43,296 nt of DNA, taken from the NCBI GenBank assembly GCA_934462945.1, contig CAKSJF010000009.1, positions 1 through 43,296 of the forward strand, given 5' to 3'. Below, piece by piece: positions 17,201-25,326 of this stretch. The DNA comes from an uncultured Clostridia bacterium. GTDB lineage: Bacteria; Bacillota; Clostridia; UBA1381. Every line of letters begins with the position of its first letter. The first letter of the stretch is position 1. Both the position numbers and the translations under genes were made by a program. The notes below the pieces were generated by a model. That model worked only from the letters and a program-made list of their open reading frames with translations. It was not told where the DNA came from and did not search any database.

Positions 17201-18543
17201 GTAAATACCGTTTCAGACACTAACGTGTAATCATTCTGAAACTCAAAATTCAGCGTGCAGTCGTAATTGGAGTATTTATTGTTCAGAGACAGAATCAACT
17301 CATCCCCGTTGTTTGTTGTTGCCACTGCTGTGACTGCGTCGGTTGAGGTATCTAAGGTAAGGCTGCTCTTTAGGACTGTTTTTCCCAGATTCTCAAGAAA
17401 ATCATTATACATTTTTCCAATTCCAGACAGATACCAGGCGTTCTCATTTTGTCCTTTTCCCATATATGCCCAGAGTGTATCATTCAAACGTCCAAGTCCG
17501 GGAAAAGCAAAGTAGTTTGCACCGGAAACGTTATCCGATTCATACATTCTCTGCACAAAATCTGCCGTAGAAAGACAGCCTTTTAAGGTGTTGGTTTCAT
17601 TCTTTTCTCCAACCACCTCTGTCCACACCGCCTGCTCTGTGATCACAATTTTGATCCGGTCGTCTCCGGTAATCTCCTGAATATCGTTGGTAATCATATC
17701 AATGTACTTCTTCTGAGAGGCAACCGACCAGCCATAATACATATGATAAGAGATATAATCAATTTCGTCTCCGATCTCTCTTAAAATGGTTTTATGCCAT
17801 TTTCTCCATTCCTCAGCGTACAGACCTCCGCCGTCGCCGAATCTTACCGGATAAGAGATGCCGCAGGCAATAAATTTTGCATTGGGATCTGCTTTTTTGA
17901 TCTCCCGGATACTTGCCTTTGCCCGCCTGACATATTCCTCTGCGGAGAGGGTATAGTCTAATTCATTTCCGATCTCATAAGCATAAACGTCTACCGGATC
18001 GGGAAGTCCGGCATCTGCACGCATTGCTGCAAGCTCAGAAGTGTTTGGATCACCTGTTAAATACTCTGCATATTCCCCGTTCAGCCAGGGTTCTTCGGTA
18101 ACGATATTGATACCGACAATGTACCGGCAATCCGGATCAATCATTTCTCCCTGCTGAATCCACTCTGCCGGACCGAAATTCTGCGTCCGGTTATAGCACC
18201 ACATTTTTCCCGGTGTCTGACGCTCTGAAAATGCGCCGATATTATTTTTCCAGAAAAAATAATTTGCAGAACCCCCGGCAGTTCTGGAAAGCGGAAAACG
18301 CTTAATCTGTTTTGCAGTCTCGGTAAATTCCTCCGAAAAATTCAGACTGTCGACCGATTCCATAGTTTCAGAATTATAGTCTCCCCATTCATAGCAGCTG
18401 CCCAGAATTTCCGGATCGGCACGGCGGAGGATCTGATCCTCCTCCACTCGAACCGTTCCCGTAATAGAAACAGCGGCTTGTGCTGTTGCCGTGACAGCAA
18501 GCATACAACCCAAGAGAATGATATGAGAAAAATAATGTTTCAT
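14233..18543 (-). CDS. Giant secreted clan GH-A hydrolase with repeated binding modules
   Basis: A 1436-residue exported protein with signal peptide (cleavage near Ala23/24). The catalytic barrel (about 45-420) is paralogous to the neighbouring 737-residue enzyme: SRTAGGSANYFFWKNNIG, MWCYNRTQNFGPAEW, acid/base Glu194 in EIGNELDY and nucleophile Glu303 in ITEQAVW. After it come two concanavalin-like sandwich modules (about 510-715 and 945-1150) separated by a helical region, then a discoidin-like segment (DLLVDGDPETVY...YVLVDLGAEYPVSALRF). The beta domain at the C-terminus resembles that of the 960-residue protein. No SLH domain is present, so it may be released or held by its modules. RBS AGGAGG overlaps the TAG of the gene upstream. 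It probably acts on a polysaccharide; the substrate is unknown. Confidence 0.78.
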   Translation of the reverse strand: MKHYFSHIILLGCMLAVTATAQAAVSITGTVRVEEDQILRRADPEILGSCYEWGDYNSETMESVDSLNFSEEFTETAKQIKRFPLSRTAGGSANYFFWKNNIGAFSERQTPGKMWCYNRTQNFGPAEWIQQGEMIDPDCRYIVGINIVTEEPWLNGEYAEYLTGDPNTSELAAMRADAGLPDPVDVYAYEIGNELDYTLSAEEYVRRAKASIREIKKADPNAKFIACGISYPVRFGDGGGLYAEEWRKWHKTILREIGDEIDYISYHMYYGWSVASQKKYIDMITNDIQEITGDDRIKIVITEQAVWTEVVGEKNETNTLKGCLSTADFVQRMYESDNVSGANYFAFPGLGRLNDTLWAYMGKGQNENAWYLSGIGKMYNDFLENLGKTVLKSSLTLDTSTDAVTAVATTNNGDELILSLNNKYSNYDCTLNFEFQNDYTLVSETVFTADDEMTRVLGKDTEHALDSVVNEKNEPHFTSYELKNNHLVFLKLKRTTPLEQKPKKIISDTMDNSAQTDYLTGPGQVVGNWKTSAVYPSWNNRIKVRPTVYQEKPVLEIIGGANPGCTACVNYIGDTKEISARQAVTADLEESYYNYNLGLRTMVHDGEKSYYELNLSPDFYHAEFRKVQNGEVVYEKTITPPRPRRHDAIMTIITDGNRISYGISSEGKNLFFETYYDDAPYEYALSDAGISLNAAGEGGSVYLKQFTVTDLNAENTLEYQKRKGTQEEYISGINTLLTQYQQASESEKIPALFALREILPESAYQLLCHMTEEQQARLSKKLSTYSDFAVREVSVDEFLENLNAEIQTTLFEEITTGEQVQKFIGINGGALKLSLVRLQTNPVLIADGLCGKQYENVKELHKKLCAWSVLAILKANPTPEKVCDEIYNWAAWLDFDPALWHRFVEKESTAEALIAAAAEMSSPEEIGTWLSEYDPGEESSIIYIEDFQNCDIMSEPLVGTGKTIGTMRSSYQFYGWEGKNTAQVIADPQNENNHVLKLMGWGAVGGYPVTMDITSDISALGKNQQMDVDVYKPAENVVRVGVRMMANRYGYDYYELLFMENNQKPVLQQVIDGKTVKSVSLSGKISAGAWYHVTMTVCGDRISCTVSDRAGAVVSEAILWGFEPFSYAPEDCKAQLTIQGHGTEAYFDNVVLSQYPGNNEILADLAYRAAIDTVRNAKTAADLLVDGDPETVYQSGGSYVLVDLGAEYPVSALRFTNLTLGGTLTVKGYDKNKKNGKTIQEFSQNDIKGGGVGVWLNSAPTCRYLQINSTKEYSIGNLEVFTKIDQLSWRANEELRLLIYQNGEKLSTKELSCTGNPVLCTDNGIMTAKAGESILSAGTVNFTLNTIGCTHAISGNKVTFTVGTGKQSERFMIAYYDAENRLISVKTLSGSEKNQNARTQSLSDTIPNGCRTYRLMHWNDQTLAPQSETYQFTYGG

Positions 18544-18553
18544 AGCGTTCCTC

Positions 18554-19237
18554 CTATTTTTGAATTGCTGTGTGAATCACCTTTGCCGCCTGTGCACGCG
18601 TGACTGCGGTTTTCGGTGAAAAACTTCCATCCGGCATACCGCTGATAATCTCTCTTGTCTGCAAATTCTTCACTGCCGGGAATGCCCAATCAGAAATCTC
18701 CTCCTCGTCTGTAAACTGTACAACCGCTGTGGTTGCCTCTCCAAGCTGATCCTTTAAAAGACGGTAAATCATTGCTGCCATTTCTTCGCGGTTTATCTTC
18801 TGATTCGGCATACAAGCGCCGTCCACACCTTTGATCACACCGTTTGAGGATGCGATTCTCATGTTCTGATAGAACCAGTCTCCCTCTCTGCAATCAGTAA
18901 ACTCAGCCGCTTCTTCCTCACCGGTCAAAGCAAATGCAGTAACCAGCATGGAGGCAAATTCTGCTCTTGTGATAGAGTCATCCGGATGAAAACTTCCATC
19001 CTCATAACCATTTACAATCTTTTTTGAAGAAAGCACCGCGATACTTGCAAATGCCCAATGATCGGACGGAACATCGGAAAAACTGCTCTTTTGTTCCTGT
19101 TCCGTTTTCTGCGGAACACTTGGAGCAATAATATTGCCGTTTCCCTTTTTTCCGCCTGATCCGGTACTGCCCGAGCTGCTGTTTCCGCCGCCTCCGCCAG
19201 TTCCGCCGCCCGATGTTGTTTCCTTATAGGAATCCAT
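18554..19237 (-). CDS. SLH anchor segment separated by an in-frame TAG from the protein upstream
   Basis: 227 residues: a Gly/Ser-rich linker (8-35), then three SLH domains (about 52-227; FSDVPSDHWAFASIAVL, GYEDGSFHPDDSITRAEFASML and MPDGSFSPKTAVTRAQAAKVI are textbook). There is no signal peptide and no Shine-Dalgarno sequence before ATG 19237, so independent translation and export look implausible. The frame continues directly from the gene upstream: after its TAG (19252-19250) the codons read Leu-Ala-Asp-Tyr, then this Met. It is therefore the C-terminal part of one original 903-codon gene. Either a nonsense mutation has uncoupled the anchor, or occasional read-through makes a wall-bound form. 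Its own stop is TAG overlapping the next RBS. Confidence 0.7.
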   Translation of the reverse strand: MDSYKETTSGGGTGGGGGNSSSGSTGSGGKKGNGNIIAPSVPQKTEQEQKSSFSDVPSDHWAFASIAVLSSKKIVNGYEDGSFHPDDSITRAEFASMLVTAFALTGEEEAAEFTDCREGDWFYQNMRIASSNGVIKGVDGACMPNQKINREEMAAMIYRLLKDQLGEATTAVVQFTDEEEISDWAFPAVKNLQTREIISGMPDGSFSPKTAVTRAQAAKVIHTAIQK

Positions 19238-19249
19238 ATAATCGGCTAA

Positions 19250-21265
19250 CTACCGGAGAGATGTAATTGACGACTTATTTCTTAAAATATTATCATAAAG
19301 CTTGCTCGGATCTTTCAATTCCTGGTAATGCTTTTGGTTATATCCGATAACTTCCTGGTTGTCCTCTAAGATCTCCTTATACTTTAAAGAAATTTCATTG
19401 GAAGAAAATGCAGTCCAGACATATCCTTCGCAGAATGCCTTTTTCAGCGCCGCTCCGTTTTGAAAGCTTTTATCTGTTAAAAGCTTTGCAGTTGCGTCTG
19501 CATAGGTCTGATAGTAGGTATTTGTCACATCACAGCCTGCCCACGCGCCATAGGTTTCTAAAAGCTGTTGCACCTTGACCGGATCGGAAACATTGGACAA
19601 GACTGCCGCTGCAATTTCCTGCTCTAATGCATTGATCAGATTTTGAATTGCCGCTAAATCAATCAAACCGTTTGTTCCGAATTCCGGATAGGTCAGCATT
19701 CCTGCTGCCACGAATTGCAGCTTTTCCGTGCTTAACGTCTCTAAAACCCGATAGGGAGAATCTTTCAGTCCGGAAATATCATTTTGCAGAATATCAAGCA
19801 TTTTTTGTGCATCCGATGATTTGATTGCCTGATTCACCATTTCTACAAGCGGTTTTTTCCGATTCACATATTCTGCGGTTGTCCCTGTTTCAACTGCATC
19901 CTCCATCTCGCTGACCACTCTGATACTTAAAACAACACTTGCACCGTTTGATTCAGCCGTAAGCGTGGTACTTCCTTTTTCCTGCGCAAGGATTGTTCCG
20001 TTTTCAAATTGCAGAATTTCCGGATTTTCCACCGTCCAGGAAAGGTTTTCCCATGTTCCGTTCATTTTCAGGAAAATTTTCTGATGATCGTTTAAGATCA
20101 GCTTTAATTCCTGGCTGCTGTCTGCTGCTGCAAAAGCCGCCGGGTCGGAAATTTCCTGTCCCTCAATCCGGATATATTGGATTGAATCTGTGGTTACATA
20201 GTTATATAAATTCCACACCGTTCCCAAAACACTGCTGCTTTCTCCAATCAGAACCTGATCAGAAAAATCCGGTTGATTTGCAAAGTAAACCTTGATTCCA
20301 TCCGGGAACTGTTCCTGTTCTGAGGTCAGCCGGATTCGTTTAATGGCAGTCGGTTCAGAGAGAGTCCAGGTCATTCCGGCATCCTCTTTCTGTCCTTTTG
20401 CGTTTCCTAAAACGTCCAGGTAAAATGCGTCATTCTGTTCTAACAAGTCCTGATACTTTTTAGTTGCGCTGTTTAAGGAAACATCATCAAAGCTGACAGA
20501 AGAACTGATCCCCTGGATAAACAGCTGATATCCGGCATCCTTTCCGGCAGTTTCCAGCATTTCCGGATCGTCTGTAACGCCCTTTTTCTCTGTGCCGTCT
20601 GAAAGATCGGTCACCGACCAGATCAGAGAGGAAGCATAATTTGCTAACGAAATCCGATACCAGGCATTTTCCTTATTGTCAATGGCAATCGGTTTTGTCC
20701 AGACAGGCTTTTGCTTGATTATTTTTTCCAGGAAAAATCCCTCGCCGGTATCTCCTGCATAAATTGTATAATAGTTTTTTTCATCCGAGGAAACCATAAA
20801 CCGGATACCGCCGTGATCGTTCCCGTTTTGCCGGACGGATGCCTGAAGCTCTGCGGAATCCTCCAAACCGGAATACTGCACTTTTGCCAGGTTGACAGCT
20901 GCCGGCGTTGTGACATTTGTGCCGCCATAGAGCGTCAGACATTTGTTTTCTCCCTCAATGAGATCAACCGAGCTTGCGCCCTTTCTTCTGCCGCCGTAAT
21001 TGACTTTAGAAATTGTCCAGACGTTATTGGTCACACTCGATCCAATGCCCTCTTTTTTGTCAGCAAGTTCATAAGCGTTAAAATCATCCGAAAAACCGTT
21101 CCAGTCTGCGTCATCATATAAAACAAGATCGTTTTCAGCAGTTGCCTCCGATTCTATTTGCTGATCCGGGGAAATGATAACATCCTCCCCGTCTGCCGCA
21201 TGTACCGGGCAAATGCCTCCCAGCATTGCGGCTGACAGCATCACAGCTAAAAATCTTTTTTCCAT
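19250..21265 (-). CDS. Exported multi-module binding protein, truncated before its SLH anchor by TAG
   Basis: 671 residues before an amber stop. The signal peptide is cleaved near Ala23. A sandwich module (about 60-268) contains RFMVSSDEKNYYTIY (155-169), the signature shared with the 960-residue protein. A discoidin-like segment (about 285-395) and a bacterial Ig-like stretch (about 395-455) follow, then a helical domain (about 460-671). No catalytic motif is visible, so carbohydrate binding is inferred. The reading frame resumes immediately after the TAG with a Gly/Ser linker and three SLH domains, showing that the full protein was cell-wall anchored. RBS GGAGA is 7 nt upstream; the start lies 19 nt after the response regulator. 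A single sequencing error could also explain the stop. Confidence 0.72.
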   Translation of the reverse strand: MEKRFLAVMLSAAMLGGICPVHAADGEDVIISPDQQIESEATAENDLVLYDDADWNGFSDDFNAYELADKKEGIGSSVTNNVWTISKVNYGGRRKGASSVDLIEGENKCLTLYGGTNVTTPAAVNLAKVQYSGLEDSAELQASVRQNGNDHGGIRFMVSSDEKNYYTIYAGDTGEGFFLEKIIKQKPVWTKPIAIDNKENAWYRISLANYASSLIWSVTDLSDGTEKKGVTDDPEMLETAGKDAGYQLFIQGISSSVSFDDVSLNSATKKYQDLLEQNDAFYLDVLGNAKGQKEDAGMTWTLSEPTAIKRIRLTSEQEQFPDGIKVYFANQPDFSDQVLIGESSSVLGTVWNLYNYVTTDSIQYIRIEGQEISDPAAFAAADSSQELKLILNDHQKIFLKMNGTWENLSWTVENPEILQFENGTILAQEKGSTTLTAESNGASVVLSIRVVSEMEDAVETGTTAEYVNRKKPLVEMVNQAIKSSDAQKMLDILQNDISGLKDSPYRVLETLSTEKLQFVAAGMLTYPEFGTNGLIDLAAIQNLINALEQEIAAAVLSNVSDPVKVQQLLETYGAWAGCDVTNTYYQTYADATAKLLTDKSFQNGAALKKAFCEGYVWTAFSSNEISLKYKEILEDNQEVIGYNQKHYQELKDPSKLYDNILRNKSSITSLR

Positions 21266-21284
21266 AGTTTCGTCTCCGTTCTGT

Positions 21285-21962
21285 TTAAAATTTTATAATA
21301 TCAAAAATTTTCATTGCTTTCATGCTTGCAATCATCTCTTTGGTTGAGCTGTAGCCAAGCTTTTTCATAATATTGCGGATTTGGGTATTGATTGTAACAT
21401 ATTCCACATTTCGCTGATCAGCAAGCTCCTTTCGGCTCATTCCGCTCAAAAGCAGCTTTAAAACCTCCAGCTCGGAATTGGTCAGGCTCATAATCACAGC
21501 AATCGTATACATCACGCTCTCCTGTCGCTTGTGCATGACTGAAAACTGATTTAAAATTTTCTTTGCAATTCCGGGACGGATAAACACGTCGTTGTTGTAA
21601 ACGGTTCGGATCGACTTTACAATCTCATTGCTCTCTTCTGTTTTGATAATATAATCAATTGCCCCTGCGCCATATGCCCGAAAGATCAGATCATCCTCCT
21701 TATGTACCGTCAGTATAATGACTTTGATATCCGGATGCTCCGAAAGGATTTTATTTGTTGCTAAAATTCCGGCGTCCTCCGATTCCATCTGGATATCCAT
21801 CAGGATAATATCCGGCTGCAGCTTGTCTGCAAGAGCAACCATCTCCTTTCCGGTTTCCGCTTCGGCAACAACCTCCATATCTCCGGCAGCTTGAATGATC
21901 TTTTTAAAATGTCTCAAAATCTGCGGCATATCATCGCAGATTGCAACCCTGATTTTACTCAT
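21285..21962 (-). CDS. NarL/FixJ-type response regulator
   Basis: A 225-residue regulator. Receiver domain 1-120: acidic pocket Asp10-Asp11, phosphoacceptor Asp56 in ILMDIQM, conserved Thr85 and Lys107. LuxR-type HTH about 158-205 (LTNSELEVLKLLLSGMSRKELADQ...). It should be phosphorylated by the kinase encoded just upstream. I chose ATG 21962: AGGAGGAAT precedes it, it overlaps the kinase stop by 8 nt, and MSKIRVAICDD is the normal receiver start; the 21-residue extension in frame is kinase gene sequence. LuxR-type dimers bind short inverted repeats, so the twin palindromes at 29735-29749 and 31256-31270 are candidate targets. It is unusual for a sugar ABC operon, where AraC-type YesN regulators are commoner. 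Confidence 0.92.
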   Translation of the reverse strand: MSKIRVAICDDMPQILRHFKKIIQAAGDMEVVAEAETGKEMVALADKLQPDIILMDIQMESEDAGILATNKILSEHPDIKVIILTVHKEDDLIFRAYGAGAIDYIIKTEESNEIVKSIRTVYNNDVFIRPGIAKKILNQFSVMHKRQESVMYTIAVIMSLTNSELEVLKLLLSGMSRKELADQRNVEYVTINTQIRNIMKKLGYSSTKEMIASMKAMKIFDIIKF

Positions 21963-23451
21963 TTCGCGATTCCTCCTCATAGACTGGCAATAATATCTGA
22001 AATTCGGTAAAGCTTCCGACTTCACTATTTACAAAGATAATTCCATTATGCGCCCGGACAACCTCGTGTACATAAGAAAGTCCGATGCCCCAGTTTTTTG
22101 AAGTTCTCTTTGTGGAATAAAGCGGCTTAAAGATTCTTTTCAGATTCTTGCGTTCAATTCCGGCGCCATTATCCCGAATGGATACGCAGTACCATTCTCT
22201 TTCCCTCTCAATTGAAATCCGAATTATTTTTTCGTTCTGTTCCTCCATTGCCTCTATAGAGTTATAGAACATACTTTCAAACATTCTCCTTAAATGAATC
22301 GCATCTCCGAGAACCAGCGCCGGCTGATCCAATCCGGCCAGCTCCACACTTGCGCGTTTCCGGAGGGAAAGCAGCTCTGCAGTGTCCTTTATACATTCTA
22401 CCAAATCTACCGCTTCTACCTCAATCACCGATACGTTGAACACATTTAAAAGGTTCGCCATGCTATAGCTTTCTTTTCTGCAAATAGAAACCAGCTCGGA
22501 AATATCCTCCAGCGCCTCTGGTTTTCCGTAGTTTTCAGCAATATCCTCTCCCAGAAACTGCAGGCTCAGAAGAATATTCTTATATGAATGAATCATCGGG
22601 CGAATATCCTCAAAAAGAAACTTTGTCTTTTTAGAAATGGTTACCCGTTTTAAAAAGTCCACGCCGTCCAGCGCATGATAATGCACCAGAAAGAAAATAC
22701 TGCTGTTAAAGAGAATGAACACCACAAAGGGAATTACCGTGTAAAACCAGTCTGCCTCAAGCGTTTTCACATTCTGGAATTTCAGAAGATTCTCAAGATC
22801 CAAAAGCGAAAACTGAAAGCTTGCAAGATACAGCATATAAACAAAGAATACGTCAATCATAAACAGGGTAACGCCGATCACCAGCATCATGCGTTTGATA
22901 TAAATGATTCTTGTTTGCCGGTACTGCTTGATTGCGGCAATGATCGGAAGCAGAAGATAGGCAATTACCGTAGAAAAATTGATAATGCGGAAAATTTTCA
23001 GAAGAATCCGGAAAATTCCTCCGTATGCCGTCATCTGCGACCAATACAAATATCCGTGCAATCTTCTGCAAAACTGCGAAGAATTAATCACAAGGAATAA
23101 AAGCAGAGGAACAAATTCTAAAATCAGTCTTGGAATCCGTGTTCCGCCTTTTCCCTGTAAGCTTTGCAGAAAAATACACATTGCCAGCATATAAATGCCG
23201 ACTCCAACGGTGACAAGATTTGCAATTTCATAAAATCCGAATTTAAAACGGTTGAGCCATCCGAATATCTGCCGCTCCCACAGATAGTGAGAGGGATAGA
23301 TTGGGAATTTCTCCCGGAATAAAATGAGCGCACCCATCAAAAGTCCTATGCTCAATACCGCCAGAACGTACCCCCAGGTATACTTTGATTTATACTTAAA
23401 AATCAGCAATACCGTTATAAATACCAAAACAAATGAAATTGCAATGCTCAT
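21955..23451 (-). CDS. Sensor histidine kinase with seven-helix membrane domain
   Basis: A 498-residue kinase. The N-terminal half (1-260) has about seven hydrophobic segments and no large extracellular domain. The cytoplasmic part carries the phosphoacceptor His288 in PMIHSYKN, an N box with Asn397 (FYNSIEAM), G1 DNGAGI (427-432) and G2 GIGLSY (455-460). It should autophosphorylate and pass phosphate to the response regulator overlapping its 3' end. The signal could be sensed within the membrane or through contact with the adjacent permeases or binding protein. It starts 3 nt after the permease stop (RBS AAAGGGG overlapping it), so it is translated as part of the transporter operon. All catalytic boxes are intact. 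Confidence 0.92.
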   Translation of the reverse strand: MSIAISFVLVFITVLLIFKYKSKYTWGYVLAVLSIGLLMGALILFREKFPIYPSHYLWERQIFGWLNRFKFGFYEIANLVTVGVGIYMLAMCIFLQSLQGKGGTRIPRLILEFVPLLLFLVINSSQFCRRLHGYLYWSQMTAYGGIFRILLKIFRIINFSTVIAYLLLPIIAAIKQYRQTRIIYIKRMMLVIGVTLFMIDVFFVYMLYLASFQFSLLDLENLLKFQNVKTLEADWFYTVIPFVVFILFNSSIFFLVHYHALDGVDFLKRVTISKKTKFLFEDIRPMIHSYKNILLSLQFLGEDIAENYGKPEALEDISELVSICRKESYSMANLLNVFNVSVIEVEAVDLVECIKDTAELLSLRKRASVELAGLDQPALVLGDAIHLRRMFESMFYNSIEAMEEQNEKIIRISIEREREWYCVSIRDNGAGIERKNLKRIFKPLYSTKRTSKNWGIGLSYVHEVVRAHNGIIFVNSEVGSFTEFQILLPVYEEESRNE

Positions 23452-23454
23452 GTC

Positions 23455-24303
23455 TTACCCCTTTACTGCTCCGCTGGCAATTCCCGTAACAAAATGTTTA
23501 TTTGCAAACATATATACCACCAAAACCGGCAGCATGGAAATAACTGAGCCTGCCATCATAAGATTCCACTGCGATGCGGACTCGCCGACATTTTTTAGAG
23601 CATAAAGTCCTGCTGTTAAGGTTCTTTGCTCCGGCCGGCTCATGGTGAAGATGGTCGGCATTAGGGTTTCATTCCAGGAGCCCTGGAACGCCAGAATTCC
23701 GATTGTAATTAAAACCGGCTGCAAAAGCGGAAGCGTAATTGCGGTAAATACCTTGAAAAATCCGCATCCGTCAATCGTGGCAGCCTCATCCAGCTCCTTT
23801 GGAAGCGTTTGAATATATCCCATGATCAGATAAATTCCAGTTATATTAATCCCAAACATTTTGGTGATCAAAAGACCCCAGATTGTTCCGCCCAGATGCA
23901 GCGCGTTAACAATTTTTAAAACCGGTACGGTGGTTGCGCCGCCAAGATTAACAAACATTAATGCTGTCATAATGGCAAACACAATCTTTTTCCCTGAAAA
24001 ATGACCCTTTGCAAACACATATCCGCCCATTGCTGCTGATGCGAGCTGAAACAGCACCACGCAGACAGAATAGATGATACTGTTTTTCAAAAGAACCGGA
24101 ACATAAAAATCCTCGCTGTGCCAGGCAATAAAGTAATTTTCAAAAGTAAACTGCTTTGGAAGAAGCTGTGAATTTGCCGTCATTATCTCATGATTTGTCT
24201 TGAAGGACGCACAAATTGTATAAACCAGCGGATAAACGGTGATCACAAAAATAATGATCAAAAACAGATATGCCGGCGCCCTTCCCAATGTCTTTTTCTT
24301 CAT
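23455..24303 (-). CDS. Sugar ABC transporter permease, MalG type
   Basis: A 282-residue inner-membrane permease of the CUT1 class with six predicted helices. The cytoplasmic EAA loop lies at about 170-196 (ELDEAATIDGCGFFKVFTAITLPLLQP), which docks the ATPase. It pairs with the upstream permease and the lipoprotein to import an oligosaccharide. No ATPase gene is present in the window; CUT1 systems in Firmicutes often share an MsmK-like ATPase encoded elsewhere. GAGGGG lies 6 nt before ATG 24303 and overlaps the TAG of the preceding permease, 11 nt away. Confidence 0.94.
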   Translation of the reverse strand: MKKKTLGRAPAYLFLIIIFVITVYPLVYTICASFKTNHEIMTANSQLLPKQFTFENYFIAWHSEDFYVPVLLKNSIIYSVCVVLFQLASAAMGGYVFAKGHFSGKKIVFAIMTALMFVNLGGATTVPVLKIVNALHLGGTIWGLLITKMFGINITGIYLIMGYIQTLPKELDEAATIDGCGFFKVFTAITLPLLQPVLITIGILAFQGSWNETLMPTIFTMSRPEQRTLTAGLYALKNVGESASQWNLMMAGSVISMLPVLVVYMFANKHFVTGIASGAVKG

Positions 24304-24314
24304 GCTGTCCCCTC

Positions 24315-25256
24315 CTATTCCATTTTATTCTTGCTGAACTTCAGATACATAAGCGAGGTAAACGCAAGAACAATCGAGGTAACAACCGCCATTGATGTTC
24401 CGTAGCCGATGCTTGCACCGTTTTTCACAAAGCCAGGTACGATATTCTTCAAAAGATAGGTCATAACAACCTCTGTTGTGCCGCCCGGTCCTCCGTTTGT
24501 AAGCATTAAGATGAAATCGCTTGTGGCAAGCGTTCCGTAAATCGCAAGCATCATGATAATACGCATAACAGGACTGATCAGCGGAATTGTAATTTTAAAG
24601 AATTGCTGAAACGTTCCCGCACCGTCTAAGCGTGCACTCTCGTAAATCTCCTCCGGCACATTTGCCAGGGCAGACATAAAGTACAGCACGTTAATACCGA
24701 ATGTGTTCCAGACACTTGCAATAACAATAACAAACATTGCTGTTTTCTTTTCAGAAAACCAGCTGATTTTTTCCGCAATGATTCCAAAGCGCTGAAGCAT
24801 GGCATTGATAATGCCAAAATGCGCAAACATGCTGGAAAACATAATGCCGATAATAGCGGTACTGATGATATTAGGCAGAAAATAGACTGCCTGAAAGAAA
24901 TTGCTTCCCTTCATTTTTTTCTGTAAAATCAACGCTAATATCAGCGCCAATGGAATTTCAATCGGTAATTTGCACACAGCAAACAAAAAGCTGTTTAAAA
25001 GCGCCGACCAATAGCGCGTATCCTGCGTAAACAAGGTTTTAAAATTTGCCAGACCGATAAATTTTGTGTCGGACGGGAGTCCTGTGTAACGATAAAATGC
25101 CCATTTTACTGCCCATAAAATCGGATAAAGCGTAAAGACGAAAAATCCGATAATCTGCGGAGCAAGCATTCCATAACAGATCGCATCATGCTTTTGCCGA
25201 GACGATCCGAAATATTTTCCAGTCCGTTTTGTCCCGGACTGTATGCTTTGTTTCAT
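24315..25256 (-). CDS. Sugar ABC transporter permease, MalF/UgpA type
   Basis: A 313-residue permease of the CUT1 class. A positively charged cytoplasmic tail (1-25) precedes six helices; the EAA loop is at about 202-228 (PEEIYESARLDGAGTFQQFFKITIPL). It heterodimerises with the MalG-type partner encoded directly downstream. The ribosome site is a modest GAAGGGA 11 nt before ATG 25256. A GC-rich hairpin (25289-25319) separates it from the binding-protein gene and may lower its expression relative to that gene. Substrate specificity is not readable from the sequence. Confidence 0.94.
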   Translation of the reverse strand: MKQSIQSGTKRTGKYFGSSRQKHDAICYGMLAPQIIGFFVFTLYPILWAVKWAFYRYTGLPSDTKFIGLANFKTLFTQDTRYWSALLNSFLFAVCKLPIEIPLALILALILQKKMKGSNFFQAVYFLPNIISTAIIGIMFSSMFAHFGIINAMLQRFGIIAEKISWFSEKKTAMFVIVIASVWNTFGINVLYFMSALANVPEEIYESARLDGAGTFQQFFKITIPLISPVMRIIMMLAIYGTLATSDFILMLTNGGPGGTTEVVMTYLLKNIVPGFVKNGASIGYGTSMAVVTSIVLAFTSLMYLKFSKNKME

Positions 25257-25288
25257 GTTGAAACCATTCCCTTCGTGATATATAAGTC

Positions 25289-25319
25289 GGGGGAAGCTGC
25301 CAGTCCTGCAGTCTCCCCC
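25289..25319 (-). other. Intercistronic hairpin after the binding-protein gene
   Basis: GGGGGA (25289-25294) pairs with TCCCCC (25314-25319), with an inner CTGC/GCAG stem. No U-run follows on the minus strand. Such hairpins downstream of binding-protein genes commonly protect that mRNA from 3' decay, giving excess binding protein over permease. That function is inferred here. Confidence 0.6.
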
Positions 25320-25326
25320 ATTTTTG

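Noticed and set aside
21963..22025. Longer response regulator start
   Set aside because: It lies within the kinase coding region and adds 21 residues absent from receiver domains; ATG 21962 has AGGAGG.
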